NCBI RefSeq assembly: GCF_001625305.1
Contig: NW_017803157.1
Span: 1,667,376 to 1,731,375 of the forward strand
DNA length: 64,000 bases
From: Branchiostoma belcheri
Lineage: Eukaryota; Chordata; Leptocardii; Amphioxiformes; Branchiostomatidae
Reading direction: 5' to 3'
Shown here: positions 47,901 to 64,000 of the stretch, one piece after another
Position numbering within the stretch: position 1 is the stretch's first letter
How the letters are laid out: each line of letters starts with the position of its first letter
The notes under the pieces: generated by a model
What the model was told of the DNA's origin: nothing
Database searches by the model: none
Seen by the model: only the letters and a program-made list of their open reading frames with translations
Made by a program: the position numbers and the translations under genes

Positions 47901-48047
47901 AAGCACACCCTCTATTAGTCTATGTAACACCATAGAGGAGCATTTTTTTCTACCTTGTTGTTTAAGTTGACTGATCCTGAGAGCTCTGTTTGCTGCAGCA
48001 TGATCTGCAAGCCGCAGCAGGCCTGAAATGGTCCGTCGCACCAACAT
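41934..48047 (-). CDS. CHDH: HAD-family phosphatase / choline dehydrogenase fusion
   Basis: Exons (5' to 3'): 48047-47954, 47501-47327, 46992-46815, 46447-46259, 45841-45679, 45237-44321, 43922-43796, 43420-43143, 42834-42633, 42253-41934. Phases agree and give 880 aa. Residues 1-45 are arginine-rich and nearly acid-free, like a mitochondrial presequence. Residues 64-295 are a HAD hydrolase with all four motifs: FDKDGT (Asp68, Asp70), Thr190 in ICTAD, Lys224 and GDTSAD (Asp249, Asp253), with a helical cap between motifs I and II. Residues 296-335 are a linker. From 336 on is a GMC flavoprotein very like mitochondrial choline dehydrogenase, which oxidises choline to betaine aldehyde: GAGSAG at 341-346, both GMC signatures, catalytic His797 (SAYHPSC) and Asn843. 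Exon 45237-44321 encodes the end of HAD and the start of GMC without a stop. Substrate of the HAD half is unknown. Confidence 0.85.
43518..43585 (-). pseudogene. Partial duplicate of CHDH exon 7
   Basis: On the minus strand the segment reads CAGGAACTGGGCATTCCTGT then ATTCAGCATTTACCAG|GTAACT, matching the 3' end of the real exon (43922-43796) and its donor position. It encodes [10 protein letters not shown], as expected for the family. The 5' part of the exon is missing and no acceptor fits, so it is probably a dead partial copy between exons 7 and 8. Confidence 0.6.
44321..45237 (-). CDS. Junction exon joining HAD and GMC domains
   Basis: This 917-nt exon starts after a TTTCAG acceptor and reads [20 protein letters not shown], the usual C-terminal strand and helix of a HAD phosphatase. 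It runs through a Gly/Ser-rich linker ([11 protein letters not shown]) and a presequence-like RQYSTRSS, then reaches [10 protein letters not shown], the FAD-binding start of choline dehydrogenase. No stop codon occurs over 305 codons. It ends at a GTAATC donor. The only Met before the FAD motif is at residue 328. Confidence 0.88.
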
Positions 48048-50400
48048 CCTGATGGCACACTGTTAGAAAAGTCCTGCCTGTTGTGTTAAGGAAAAAAATA
48101 AGGAAGTATGTAAGATTCCTTTTGTTACGCAAATGCTGTTTGGCTGGGGAGACGGGGGGGGGGGGTAGTCTGCGCAATAATTTATCATCATCATCATATC
48201 ATCTTTGCCGGGGCTCTGAGCTGCTATATAAGCCCCGGCTACACCCCCATATGGCCCCTGTTCGAACTAAAAAAAAAAATGGCTAGGTGTTAAGACCGTT
48301 TCCCAAGGATTTTGCCAAGGTCATTCTCCCACGGCAGAGCTATTCCGCGACAATTACGTTAGCCTTGGGATTTAGTGCTGACGTAAGGAAGCACCTCTGC
48401 CTCGGAGGGATGCCCAAGGCCATGAAAATTATGATGAAGGCTAGTTCTTATGGCCATATGTATATAAATTCGGACGGACTTTACCCCTAAACTCCAAAAA
48501 CAGAACAGTTACGAGCTTGAGGGAAGAGAGAAAACTGACAAAACCTACCGTCTAGATCTGTTCCCAAAATTAAATTTGTATGACACTTGTGAACCGCGTA
48601 CGGTTGCCGGTCAAGAACACTGCTGTCTTCTCTTCGTAGTCTCAGCTCCGTAGCCTCTGTAAACTAGGTCAGTCTGTCACAGAATTAGAGACAAACACAT
48701 AAACTCCGACCCATCACCTTTCAGACGTACCCTTAGGGTATAATAGACGTTTTCCTTTAAATAAGTTTACCACAAAAGTTGTCAGGAACGGTGTACCGCC
48801 ATGTTGGTGACGTAATGGAATATTTTACAGACCGGAACTTCTGAACAGACTATCCATTGGAACATAGGGGGGCACCAGGTAAAATAATGACTTTAAAACA
48901 CGCTCAACAACAAATCAAACCTCAAGTTATTATGGCCAATAAAATTCTTATCTGTTAAAATTTCATTGGATAAAAATTGTGATCTTATCCATGGAATACG
49001 ACCTAAATGTTGAAAATGGCCGAGGATTCCCCCGTTTTTCAGTGGGTCAGTTCAGTTCGGGTCAGTCCAGTTAGATTTGCATATCTCGTGTTTCGGGCAT
49101 GCTCGGGGCATGATTTTTGAATGGTAGATTGGCATTCGTATCGTGAACAAGTGGTCAAGTTTCGGCCGCTTAGCACCTTTGCTGAGAACTGCAGAGGCAT
49201 TTTTTACACGTTGGAAATTTGTAACGCAAGATTGGGTCAACCGATTGTCCTAGATCTTTGGTGTCCTGTTATGTGGCCAGATGCTTACATTATGCAAAAC
49301 AAGATCTAATTTGCACAATCGAATGAAAATTTTTAAATTAGCTGTGTTCCATAATGGGGCGGTCAGAAATATGTTGTACTAGTATATACATGTTTTTTTT
49401 TTAATCTAAGACTAAACTATCTAAAGTTATATCTTTAATATATTTTTCTAGCCTGTGTATAAAAGCTCTTGCCCGCACTCTTTTGGAAAGCCGGCAAAAA
49501 GCAAGGTTCAGTCAGGTTATTATTTTGCAAATGCTACATTATGGCATACAGTTTAACTGTAAGACAATTCATTCATGTAAGACAATTAAATACACACAAA
49601 AGACATATACCGGTAGTCAGTGAGTGAAACATTTGCTTACACCAATGCAGTTTTATTGTCTATCAGAGTAACAAGTGGACTTGTACATAATCTTTGTTTC
49701 TAATACATGTACATTCAAGATAAAGAAAACTAAAAGCCACATCGGTCCTGCTCTACTGAGTTTATGTTTCTCTCACATCACTTGGTATCAGCATCTTGGT
49801 AGTATTCCAGAGTCAGTATCAGTAATACAGTGTATGCAAGTACAGTACATAAATATAGAACAGGAACCTGGGTGAACCAAAAGCTACACAGTCCATCTTT
49901 CCAGGGAATAAAACAGACAAGATAACCAAATGTGGCCCAACCACACATGAAAAATATGACGGTCTTCAAAAATGTTGCTCTGTGGATGTTACCGGTACAT
50001 GTATGTTCATTACATTCACTAGAAAAAGTTTGAAAACAATGAATTTAATTTCATCATAGCAATAAATTGGTTGTTATCCTATGAATGTTGTTTGGAGGTA
50101 CAGACTTCGTGTTACCTAATAGGCATTTTATTGCTCCAAACAATCTTACAGAAAGTAAAAATTTTTCTCATAATGTGCAGGCAAAGATACATGTAGTATC
50201 AAATTTTCTGAACTTAATGGCAGAGTGGTGTGCAGTAAACATTTTCCTTGCACCAAGTTACATATGATATCACAGTACATATTAAATATACAAAGAAATC
50301 TAAATCGCTCAACGGGTGGATTTGAACGGTACAAGTCTTTTGCCCTGTGCCACGTAGGAAAAGCACATTCCATTGCTGACTGCTCAGTATGCTCCCATCC
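48048..50400. other. Upstream region of HAD-CHDH and downstream region of NEDD8
   Basis: The HAD-CHDH gene's 5' end and the NEDD8 3' end are about 2.35 kb apart, both on the minus strand. A (CAT)n run lies at about 48184-48202. A minus-strand AATAAA (TTTATT at 50127-50132) could end NEDD8. TGACGTAA at about 48809 is a possible CRE/ATF half site. Nothing else is recognised. Confidence 0.5.
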
Positions 50401-52479
50401 TCATTGACCTCCTCTCAGTGCCAGAACTAAGTGGAGAACTGAGCCACCTTGAACCTTGTAATCAGCCGCTGTCTTGTCATCATTCCTGTCCATAGAAATA
50501 AATTGTTAGTTTCATGATTGATATTTCCTAACTTTCAAGGAGGAGAACATTGTACAAGCCTTGCAGGGTTCTTTCCTCCTCCTGCACATTGATTTTGCCC
50601 TTTGTTTTCTTATTTGTTGATTAATGTTTGTCTTTTTATTTGTGCAAATAAATAAATGAAACTATTTGAAAAATAATAGGTGAGTTGTCCAAGAAGAGAA
50701 ATATGGGTAAATGATCATAATTCTGTTCTTCCTACTAGAGGTGTATGTTATAAACAGAAAAAGCAAAGCCAAAACACTGGGGGTGCCTCAGGCATATGGT
50801 AGCCTGGGTGCCATCCAATCTCTAACAGCAACCCCGAACAAATCGGATGGCACCCAGGCTAGGCATATGGTACAGATTCCATCTATTTTGCATGCAGATG
50901 CCTTCAGTGGATAAATCCGGCATTTATGCATGGCAGATGTCAAACTGGTAAGGTTCATTCTGGCCTGGGATCGATGTTTCTGGAATAGGCCATTTTTTTT
51001 TAACAGAAATAATTTTCTATTGTTCTATTTTGCATAGGGTACATTTGGAAGAAACCATAATTTGTTCAAGACCAATATCACTGTTGATGGTATGTGTATA
51101 GGTTTATAAGATCAAATCGCCTTTTGGAAAATGGACGAGGGTTTGAATAATTTGGTTAAGACTGAGTGGCTCACATTTGCTTCCCACTGAAGATAAGTCT
51201 CTGCTGGGGAGGAGGTATGCCTTCTTTTTCCTCCACTCGCTCCTTGATACGCTCAACCTAGACAACATGAAAGAAGGACAATAAGGATACCAGTCATTTC
51301 AATATTGACAAGTACTTTGTTGAAATCATTTAAGATACAAAATAATACAAAATACCTCTTGTAGATACATGAATTATCAACAACTATTTGATGGAATACT
51401 ATAGTGTTTAACTAAATCTATATATGATACACCATACCCTCACTGAAGGTACCGTAACGTCCTAACTTGAAAATCAAATCACGTCACTCACCAATGAAAA
51501 CAGCCTTCAGCTAAGAAGACTGACAGGCTAATACTGCAATAATTCCTTTAAAACAGTGTGTTTTGGGTTCAGGCAGGTTGGTTCACAGAAGGAATATATA
51601 AGAACTTGAATATGTACTAACCTTGTCAGTTGGCTCGATGTCAATTTCAATCTGTGAAAGAAGAGAAATACCTGGTGAAGATCACGTACATACCAGGGAG
51701 GTTCAGTAAAGATTTGTGTAACCCACTTGGGCCGAAGTTGACATTAGACAAATGCCTCCAAGAATAACCACAAGTGGGTCATCATGCAAATCATTATTGA
51801 ACCACCCTCCTATCCAAGACCAAGTACTAGTATATAGGACAAAGACATACATGTAGTAACATTATCATTTACCTAACGTGGAATGATTCCCCATGTGCTT
51901 TAAAACGACCCGTGTAAAATGGAAGAAATGCTAAATTGAAAGAAATAACTACTAGTATTCCATAGTCTAATACCGTTGTGTACAATGGCTGATGAATTTT
52001 TCAATATTAAATTTGATAAGACAGGGTTGAATGGGTATACACTCACCTCCTTTCCTGTCAGTGTCTGCCACATTCCATCACAGAAGACCGGAGCAGCAAT
52101 GCAGAGAGAGAAAAAAACTCAAATGTGAGAATACTGTACTGAATTTATTTTGTGAACTATTATATCAAAAATACTGATATTTGAAAAATTATGTCACAAA
52201 TATTACAAATTCTGTACTAGTTATCAGGGATTCAAAACTTCCTTACACTCTCTCTTTTGACATGGCATTTTAGCAAAATGACACAAACTTCAGCAGTAAA
52301 ATTATTAATTATTTGCTGTCTTTTTGTTTGAAACAAGTTATGGGGAGGGGGGCAAAGCAAAGTTATTCTGCAGCAGAATCGCCGCTGTCGTAATGCTTAG
52401 CCTAACGTAACCAACAACAAGAACAATTTACATTTTCTGGAAAATTTACAGCTTATCCTACCTTTACTTTAATGAGCAT
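50401..52479 (-). CDS. NEDD8: NEDD8 ubiquitin-like modifier
   Basis: Small protein conjugated to cullins (neddylation), which activates cullin-RING ubiquitin ligases. Exons: 52479-52462, 52064-52047, 51651-51622, 51257-51175, 50485-50401. Phases agree and give 77 aa: [22 protein letters not shown], then [20 protein letters not shown], and after a split Met50 the LALRGG end. Ala72 rather than Arg72 separates NEDD8 from ubiquitin, and Ile44, Lys48 and Gly75-Gly76 are present. The precursor tail is a single Gln after GG; the human tail is longer (GGLRQ). The first three exons are only 18, 18 and 30 nt, too short for ORF finders. It is divergent from GMPR. Confidence 0.96.
50800..50861. mobile_element. 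Foldback MITE, family A, shortest copy
   Basis: 62 bp with ends TAGCCTGGGTGCCATCC and complement, and exact 9-bp duplications GGCATATGG at 50791-50799 and 50862-50870. It lies in the last NEDD8 intron. It shows the minimum size of the family. Confidence 0.92.
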
Positions 52480-52948
52480 TGCTGCAGCTTTTTCGGTGTA
52501 GAGTTAGGCTGAAATATGACAAGGCTTTTCTTTCTTTCGGCTAAATTTTCTTTTCCTCCCAGCGTGCGTCGGGAACGAGAGTTTCCGGTTAGGGATCAGA
52601 AGAAACCTAGCAGATGATTCGGACGCCAACATTCGGCATAAAAAAATAATAAATATAGTTACAAAACAGCAAAATCACAAAAAATTATAATTGACATTTT
52701 CTTAAAAATTAAAACTTAAAGTTAACTGTTTTCACTCCAACATTTTCTGATAAATATAACGAACAGATTTTGTCATTTGTTATTTTCCGCACTATTTTGT
52801 GACCCGGGGCCGCGGATAGATATCTCGGTGTCCTGCGACCCTGCTAAGCACACGCGCGAGTCGACTGTGTATCTCGAAAGTCCGGAGCGATTTTACTTGT
52901 ATTTACGGACAAAGTCAGCGTCGCTGCGACCGACAGACAGCCTGAAAG
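52480..52948. promoter_or_regulatory. Divergent NEDD8 / GMPR intergenic region
   Basis: 469 bp separate the two start codons, so this probably holds both promoters. The left part is AT-rich (52620-52790). The right part, adjoining GMPR, is rich in CpG (CCGGGGCCGCGG near 52804, CACGCGCGAGTCGAC near 52849). No TATA box is obvious for either gene. Confidence 0.55.
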
Positions 52949-60027
<7,079 letters not shown>

Positions 60028-62754
60028 ACAAAGAGTGAAGGACAGTAGTGAATGGAGGTGATGGTACGTGATGTTAACCTGGTGTCCAGTCTATCGTGGT
60101 TGGGGAAGGTTTTCTTCAGGGCTGCTGAAGCTCTTCCCCGATTGCCTCAGCTAGGTTCTCTGGTAGGTTTTTCACAATGGGAGATTGAATAGCCCCACCA
60201 CGATTCGTGGTGGTGGGGCGAATCAAAACCCAGGGTGCCAAACTCTATTGGTGTAACACTCCTACAGGGCAGTCTGTTAAGCTGCGCTGGGGAAAACTAT
60301 TAGAGCCCTGAAGACAGCCTGCCTCAACCATGATAGACTGGATACCAGGTTAACATCATGTTGGATAAAAGGTGTCTTCAAACGAAGCAAGTCAGGTAAT
60401 ACTTATTAGCCAACGTTTCGGTGGACTGCCTGCTACCGACTTCAGGGCGTTAAATGGTTGGATCTACTTTTTACTGCAGCTAGGTGTCACTAAATTGCAA
60501 ATATTGCAGTCCCAAACCCCAATCCTGACTCATCTTATTTATAGCTCCCCATGTCTGGTTCATAACTGGAGTCGATTCTTAAGACTGCCTCCTGAGTCCA
60601 ACAAATGCGTCTGTTGTCCTCTCTGTCTTTGACCTTGCCACCCTACTAGTCTTTTACACAGTTATTTCTGGTGATGTGGCCTGTCACTGCTGATTTTTTC
60701 AAGTTCTATTCCTTCTCGGCTTCCTTTTCCACCCAGGTGCAGTGTAATGCAGAATCAATCATAATTGCCCAGAGGAAGGTGATAACAAAATGTCAGCCAG
60801 ATACCTTTAATCTGCCTATATGCCAACCATGCCCATGTTTTAAGTATTGCCCATCTATTTTAACTACACTTCACTCTACATGTAAATGTGTTCTTGTAAA
60901 ATTGGAGCTGAGCAGGTATCTCTGCTGTTTAACAGTTACTGTGCCCAATCTGCACAAGTCCAAAACAGCGTCCAGTGGAATAGCAAATCACAGGATTGGA
61001 GTTTGTGCCAAGCAAACCATTGTTGTTCTCTTCATGAAAGTTTTGTGACTACTTTTTTTTCCATAATGTGTACTAGCATATCTTACTACACATTACCGTT
61101 ATTTGGTATGGTGTGCAAACAAACATACAGACATACTAGTAAATAGAAATTACAAATGATGCCATAGATAATGTTTAATGACATTAGCTCATCAGGTTAA
61201 TACTATGATTATGGTAATGAAGAAAGCACAGTCAGGTGAATGATATAATTGGTATGATCAAAAATGTCTATAATCAAAAGTAGATTTTAGATGAACAAAG
61301 TAACATGAAAGAGCAACATATGAGAATCAGTGAACTTGCACAAAGTGCATGACAATAGTAGAAGCCTGTAAAATGTACTGAGCAAAAACTCTGCAGTCAT
61401 TTGGTGCTGCTATTCAGACTATTGTTTTCATTCAAAGGTTTGTGCTACCTACAATAATCATTGTAACAGAGCAACCTTTATAGTTATTTGGTTTGATTAT
61501 ATTGACAGGCCAATCGGTTTAAATAGGCACAGAGCTTTGCATTGCTTAGTTTCTTTTTTGCACATGTATTTTACAAAATTACATGGAATACGAGATTTAG
61601 CTAAGACACCTACAAAAACCTGTGTTTTTTAGAAGCATTGTGTTACTGCACAACTGTAAGCTGCTGAGGAGAGTTTTGCTTACTTGTTGGAGTCATAAAT
61701 TAATACATTTTATTCTTTAGAAATGCATGTAATGCATGCTATAAATATCAAATCTGTTACTACGTACATGTATGTAGTATATTATAGGGGATGAAGATTT
61801 GGTGATGTCTCACTTGGATGAAGAAGATATTACATTTAATTTGGCTCTGCGTCACAGCAAGTATGGTGATTTTCAGCCTGTGATCCATACTTCATCGCAT
61901 GCTCTCTGCTTTTGTTGTGTGTCTATATACATGTACATCTATCTGTAACTACACTGTAAAGAGTTTGGAGACAAAGACTGTTTTCAGTAGATGTAAGTAC
62001 ATCTATGTCTGTCAACCAACAAGTCATCCCGGATGTTTTATTTTTCCTAGTGAAAGTGAAGGACTGGGTATCTTTTATGTAATGGAACTGAACCAAAGTA
62101 TCATCTACATGTGACATGTAGTAGAGGGTAAAGGGTGTGTTTAGTATCCTTACTCCTTGTGCTATATTAAAAGCAGTTATGCTAATGATTTGTGTTGTCG
62201 TCATTTGGAGGGTCTTGTAGTCTAATATGAGTGAAATTGCATGGGTGAAATGTACAATATGTACCTGGGTATTAAACTTCACTTTGGATCTGCATACCTC
62301 CCAATCCTGCTCAAAAGAAAACGCCACAGAAAATGTAGAAATACCATTGTCCTTTATTTCGCTGGCAGTCTATGGTTTAGAAATTAGAGAGAGTGAACTA
62401 TAACAATATGTTTACAGAAGAGGATTTTATCAGTCATTAGCCCTATGATTTCTTGACTAGTAGTTTATGGAATGCGGTTGAAGTCACTGAAAAACTTAAC
62501 ATCATTTTTAGGTTTTACAGACAATTATCTCTAATATCAGCATCACAACAATAGTCAACATTTTTTTATATACAAAAGTCTATACATGTAAGTACATTCA
62601 GTTATTTGATTTAGTTACATTGGTTTACATTATATTTGTCATCTTTCACTCTAAGTTTCAAAACAATCACAAGTCAATGGACAGTCTATTGACAAACATC
62701 TTAGATAGTCATGATTACTAAGAACAACAGGCTGGTATCATGACGATTTTTGGT
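60028..62754. other. Intergenic region between GMPR and the right-edge gene
   Basis: 2.7 kb between convergent stop codons. After the foldback element, about 60370-60440 has ATTAGCCAACGTTTCGGTGG-type repeat sequence; the rest (61100-62750) is AT-rich without recognisable genes. The 134-codon minus-strand ORF at 62327-61923 has no family resemblance and probably overlaps 3' UTR. Confidence 0.5.
60072..60358. mobile_element. Foldback element in the GMPR 3' UTR
   Basis: GATGTTAACCTGGTGTCCAG at the left and CTGGATACCAGGTTAACATC at the right are inverted partners; the centre carries a second hairpin (CCCCACCACGA and complement). It starts about 45 bp after the GMPR stop codon. The GCTGCTGAAGCTCTTCCCCG block is shared with 6570-6590. 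Confidence 0.75.
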
Positions 62755-63871
62755 CTAAAATGGATTGTACCCAGGCCGCAGCTTATAGGTCCTGTAATAG
62801 AAAAGGTAATTATCAACAAGCTGTATAAATGTAATAGCATAATTTACTTGGTATAACCACAATTCAGTGTAATAAACCAGCCAAGTTCAGCTAAGACCTA
62901 GAACTCCATATACTTCCAATATACTAAGTATTCTAAACAAAATGAATGTAGTTTCTGGACATTTTTTTCCAAAGTTTACGAACTGTAATGAAAACAAATG
63001 GGCTCAGGAAAACACTTGAAGCTGACATTCACCGCCTCAAATTGTACTAACTTAAGAAACTACACTCTCAAACTTATGTTCATCCTCTTGTTCAGCCCAA
63101 CTACTATAATTTCATTTTAGAGAGGCAACAAATTACCTTGGAGGCAGAGGTGGTGGTTCTGCTATTTCTGAACGCTTCCCTGTTGCCACAGTTTTGTCAT
63201 CTGCAGTTGTTGAACGCTTCTCCGATGCTACAGGTTTGTCATCTGTAGCAGTCGTGTAATCTGTGATGAGAAAGGACCATATACTATTAGGTAGATTGTT
63301 TTGAAGTTGCGTATGCCCAAAGGTATTATAATATACATTTTGTACAATGTTTTTAAATTCTGCTGCTGTAACGTTACTAAGGAAAGCCATCAGGGGGCCA
63401 AAATTTAATCCTTTTTTGACAGGACAAGACCTAAAACCACATACAAAATACACAATCCATCCATCTGCAACCACAATCATAATACACAAGCAAACACAGC
63501 CAAAGGTATATACATGTATTTAATCTCAAAGCAGATCCTAGGGTGCCAGACCGTATCCATTCACCATGGCTCCATATGCCACCAAACGGATCCTGCCTGA
63601 CCAATTTGATACTGTCTTTTGCCACCCTAGGATCTGCTTGGAGATTAATACATGTATGTATTATTAGACTTTGCAAAAGTTGTGATAAGACTATAGATAC
63701 CCAGCGGAGAAAGCAGATTTGAAGCGACCGGTCGAGAGACGGCATCCGGAGAGACAAAGTCGTTGAGCGGTATCCCCCTCCGCAGTGGGCCGTGGGGATG
63801 GATGTCTTCATAGTCTTCGATAATGTCACGGCGCGCAGCTCTTGGGCCGGAGGGCGCATCACTGTCTGATA
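62755..63871 (-). CDS. C-terminal exons of an unidentified gene (partial)
   Basis: Three exons in agreeing phase: 63871-63701, 63260-63137, 62791-62755, ending at TAG. They encode about 110 residues: an acidic tyrosine-containing stretch (DIIEDYEDIHPHG), RRGIPLNDFVSPDAV, then a near-duplicate pair TATDDKPVASEKRS and TTADDKTVATGKRS, then EPPPLPPR and the end TYKLRPGYNPF. PPLPPR is a good SH3-ligand match, so this looks like a cytoplasmic or intrinsically disordered tail. No membrane segment or domain is in view; the 5' part is beyond the right edge. The family is not recognised. Confidence 0.65.
63520..63648. mobile_element. Foldback MITE, family B, reference copy
   Basis: Ends TTAATCTCAAAGCAGATCC and GGATCTGCTTGGAGATTAA, with exact 9-bp duplications TACATGTAT at 63511-63519 and 63649-63657. 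It lies in an intron of the right-edge gene and defines the true family ends (TTAATCTCC). Confidence 0.9.
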
Positions 63872-64000
63872 CTGGGTATAAGATAAAACAAAATGAATGA
63901 ATAATTTACATACGTCCAACAACATCAGTTATGCAAAGCAAATATACAAATATAAAAACTCTCCTTTAGCTGCCTACTGATCTCAGTGATAGCTGTTCTT

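Noticed and set aside
60671..61048. 125-codon plus-strand ORF with many cysteines
   Set aside because: Cysteine spacing is irregular, there is no signal peptide, and it follows a dispersed-repeat fragment; no support beyond openness.
61923..62327. 134-codon minus-strand ORF
   Set aside because: Composition is typical of AT-rich non-coding DNA; no conserved motif; it lies downstream of the right-edge gene's stop.

Overview
The window looks like nuclear DNA from an invertebrate deuterostome, most probably an amphioxus (Branchiostoma). This is an inference. The proteins are very close to vertebrate orthologues, but single genes stand where vertebrates have pairs (CDS1/2, GMPR1/2, RXFP1/2). Introns are GT-AG and mostly 0.2-2 kb, and they are crowded with short foldback transposons and tRNA-derived SINEs. 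No rRNA, prokaryotic signal or CRISPR is visible.

Layout, with every gene rebuilt exon by exon from splice sites and reading phase. (1) 1-3132: repeat-rich flank with a possible terminal exon of an upstream gene. (2) 3133-22409 (+): relaxin-family receptor (one LDLa module, leucine-rich repeats with one exon per repeat, seven TM helices), 22 coding exons, 811 aa, with a 7.6 kb first intron full of mobile DNA. (3) 23750-27059 (-): PCNA, 6 exons, 262 aa, meeting the receptor tail to tail. (4) 28002-36818 (+): CDP-diacylglycerol synthase, 14 exons, 455 aa, divergent from PCNA across a 942 bp gap carrying E2F and CCAAT motifs. (5) 41934-48047 (-): a 10-exon, 880-aa gene that joins a HAD-family phosphatase to a choline dehydrogenase in one reading frame; one exon contains the junction. 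(6) 50401-52479 (-): NEDD8, 5 exons, 77 aa. (7) 52949-60027 (+): GMP reductase, 8 exons, 346 aa, divergent from NEDD8 across 469 bp. (8) 62755-63871 (-): last three exons of an unidentified gene with a proline-rich C-terminus, entering from the right edge.

The most unusual item is the HAD phosphatase-choline dehydrogenase fusion. Both catalytic halves keep all their key residues, the N-terminus resembles a mitochondrial presequence, and the linker holds a second presequence-like stretch as if the ancestral dehydrogenase signal had been enclosed. Other notable items are a decayed tandem copy of the GMP reductase catalytic exon, a foldback MITE family with clear 9-bp target duplications (one copy inserted at a splice donor), nested insertions that give relative ages, and a possible PDZ ligand at the receptor C-terminus.

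The genes do not form an obvious functional cluster. PCNA and NEDD8 are core replication/ubiquitin-like genes. CDS, the HAD-CHDH fusion and GMPR are phospholipid, choline/betaine and purine metabolic enzymes. The receptor is the only signalling gene.
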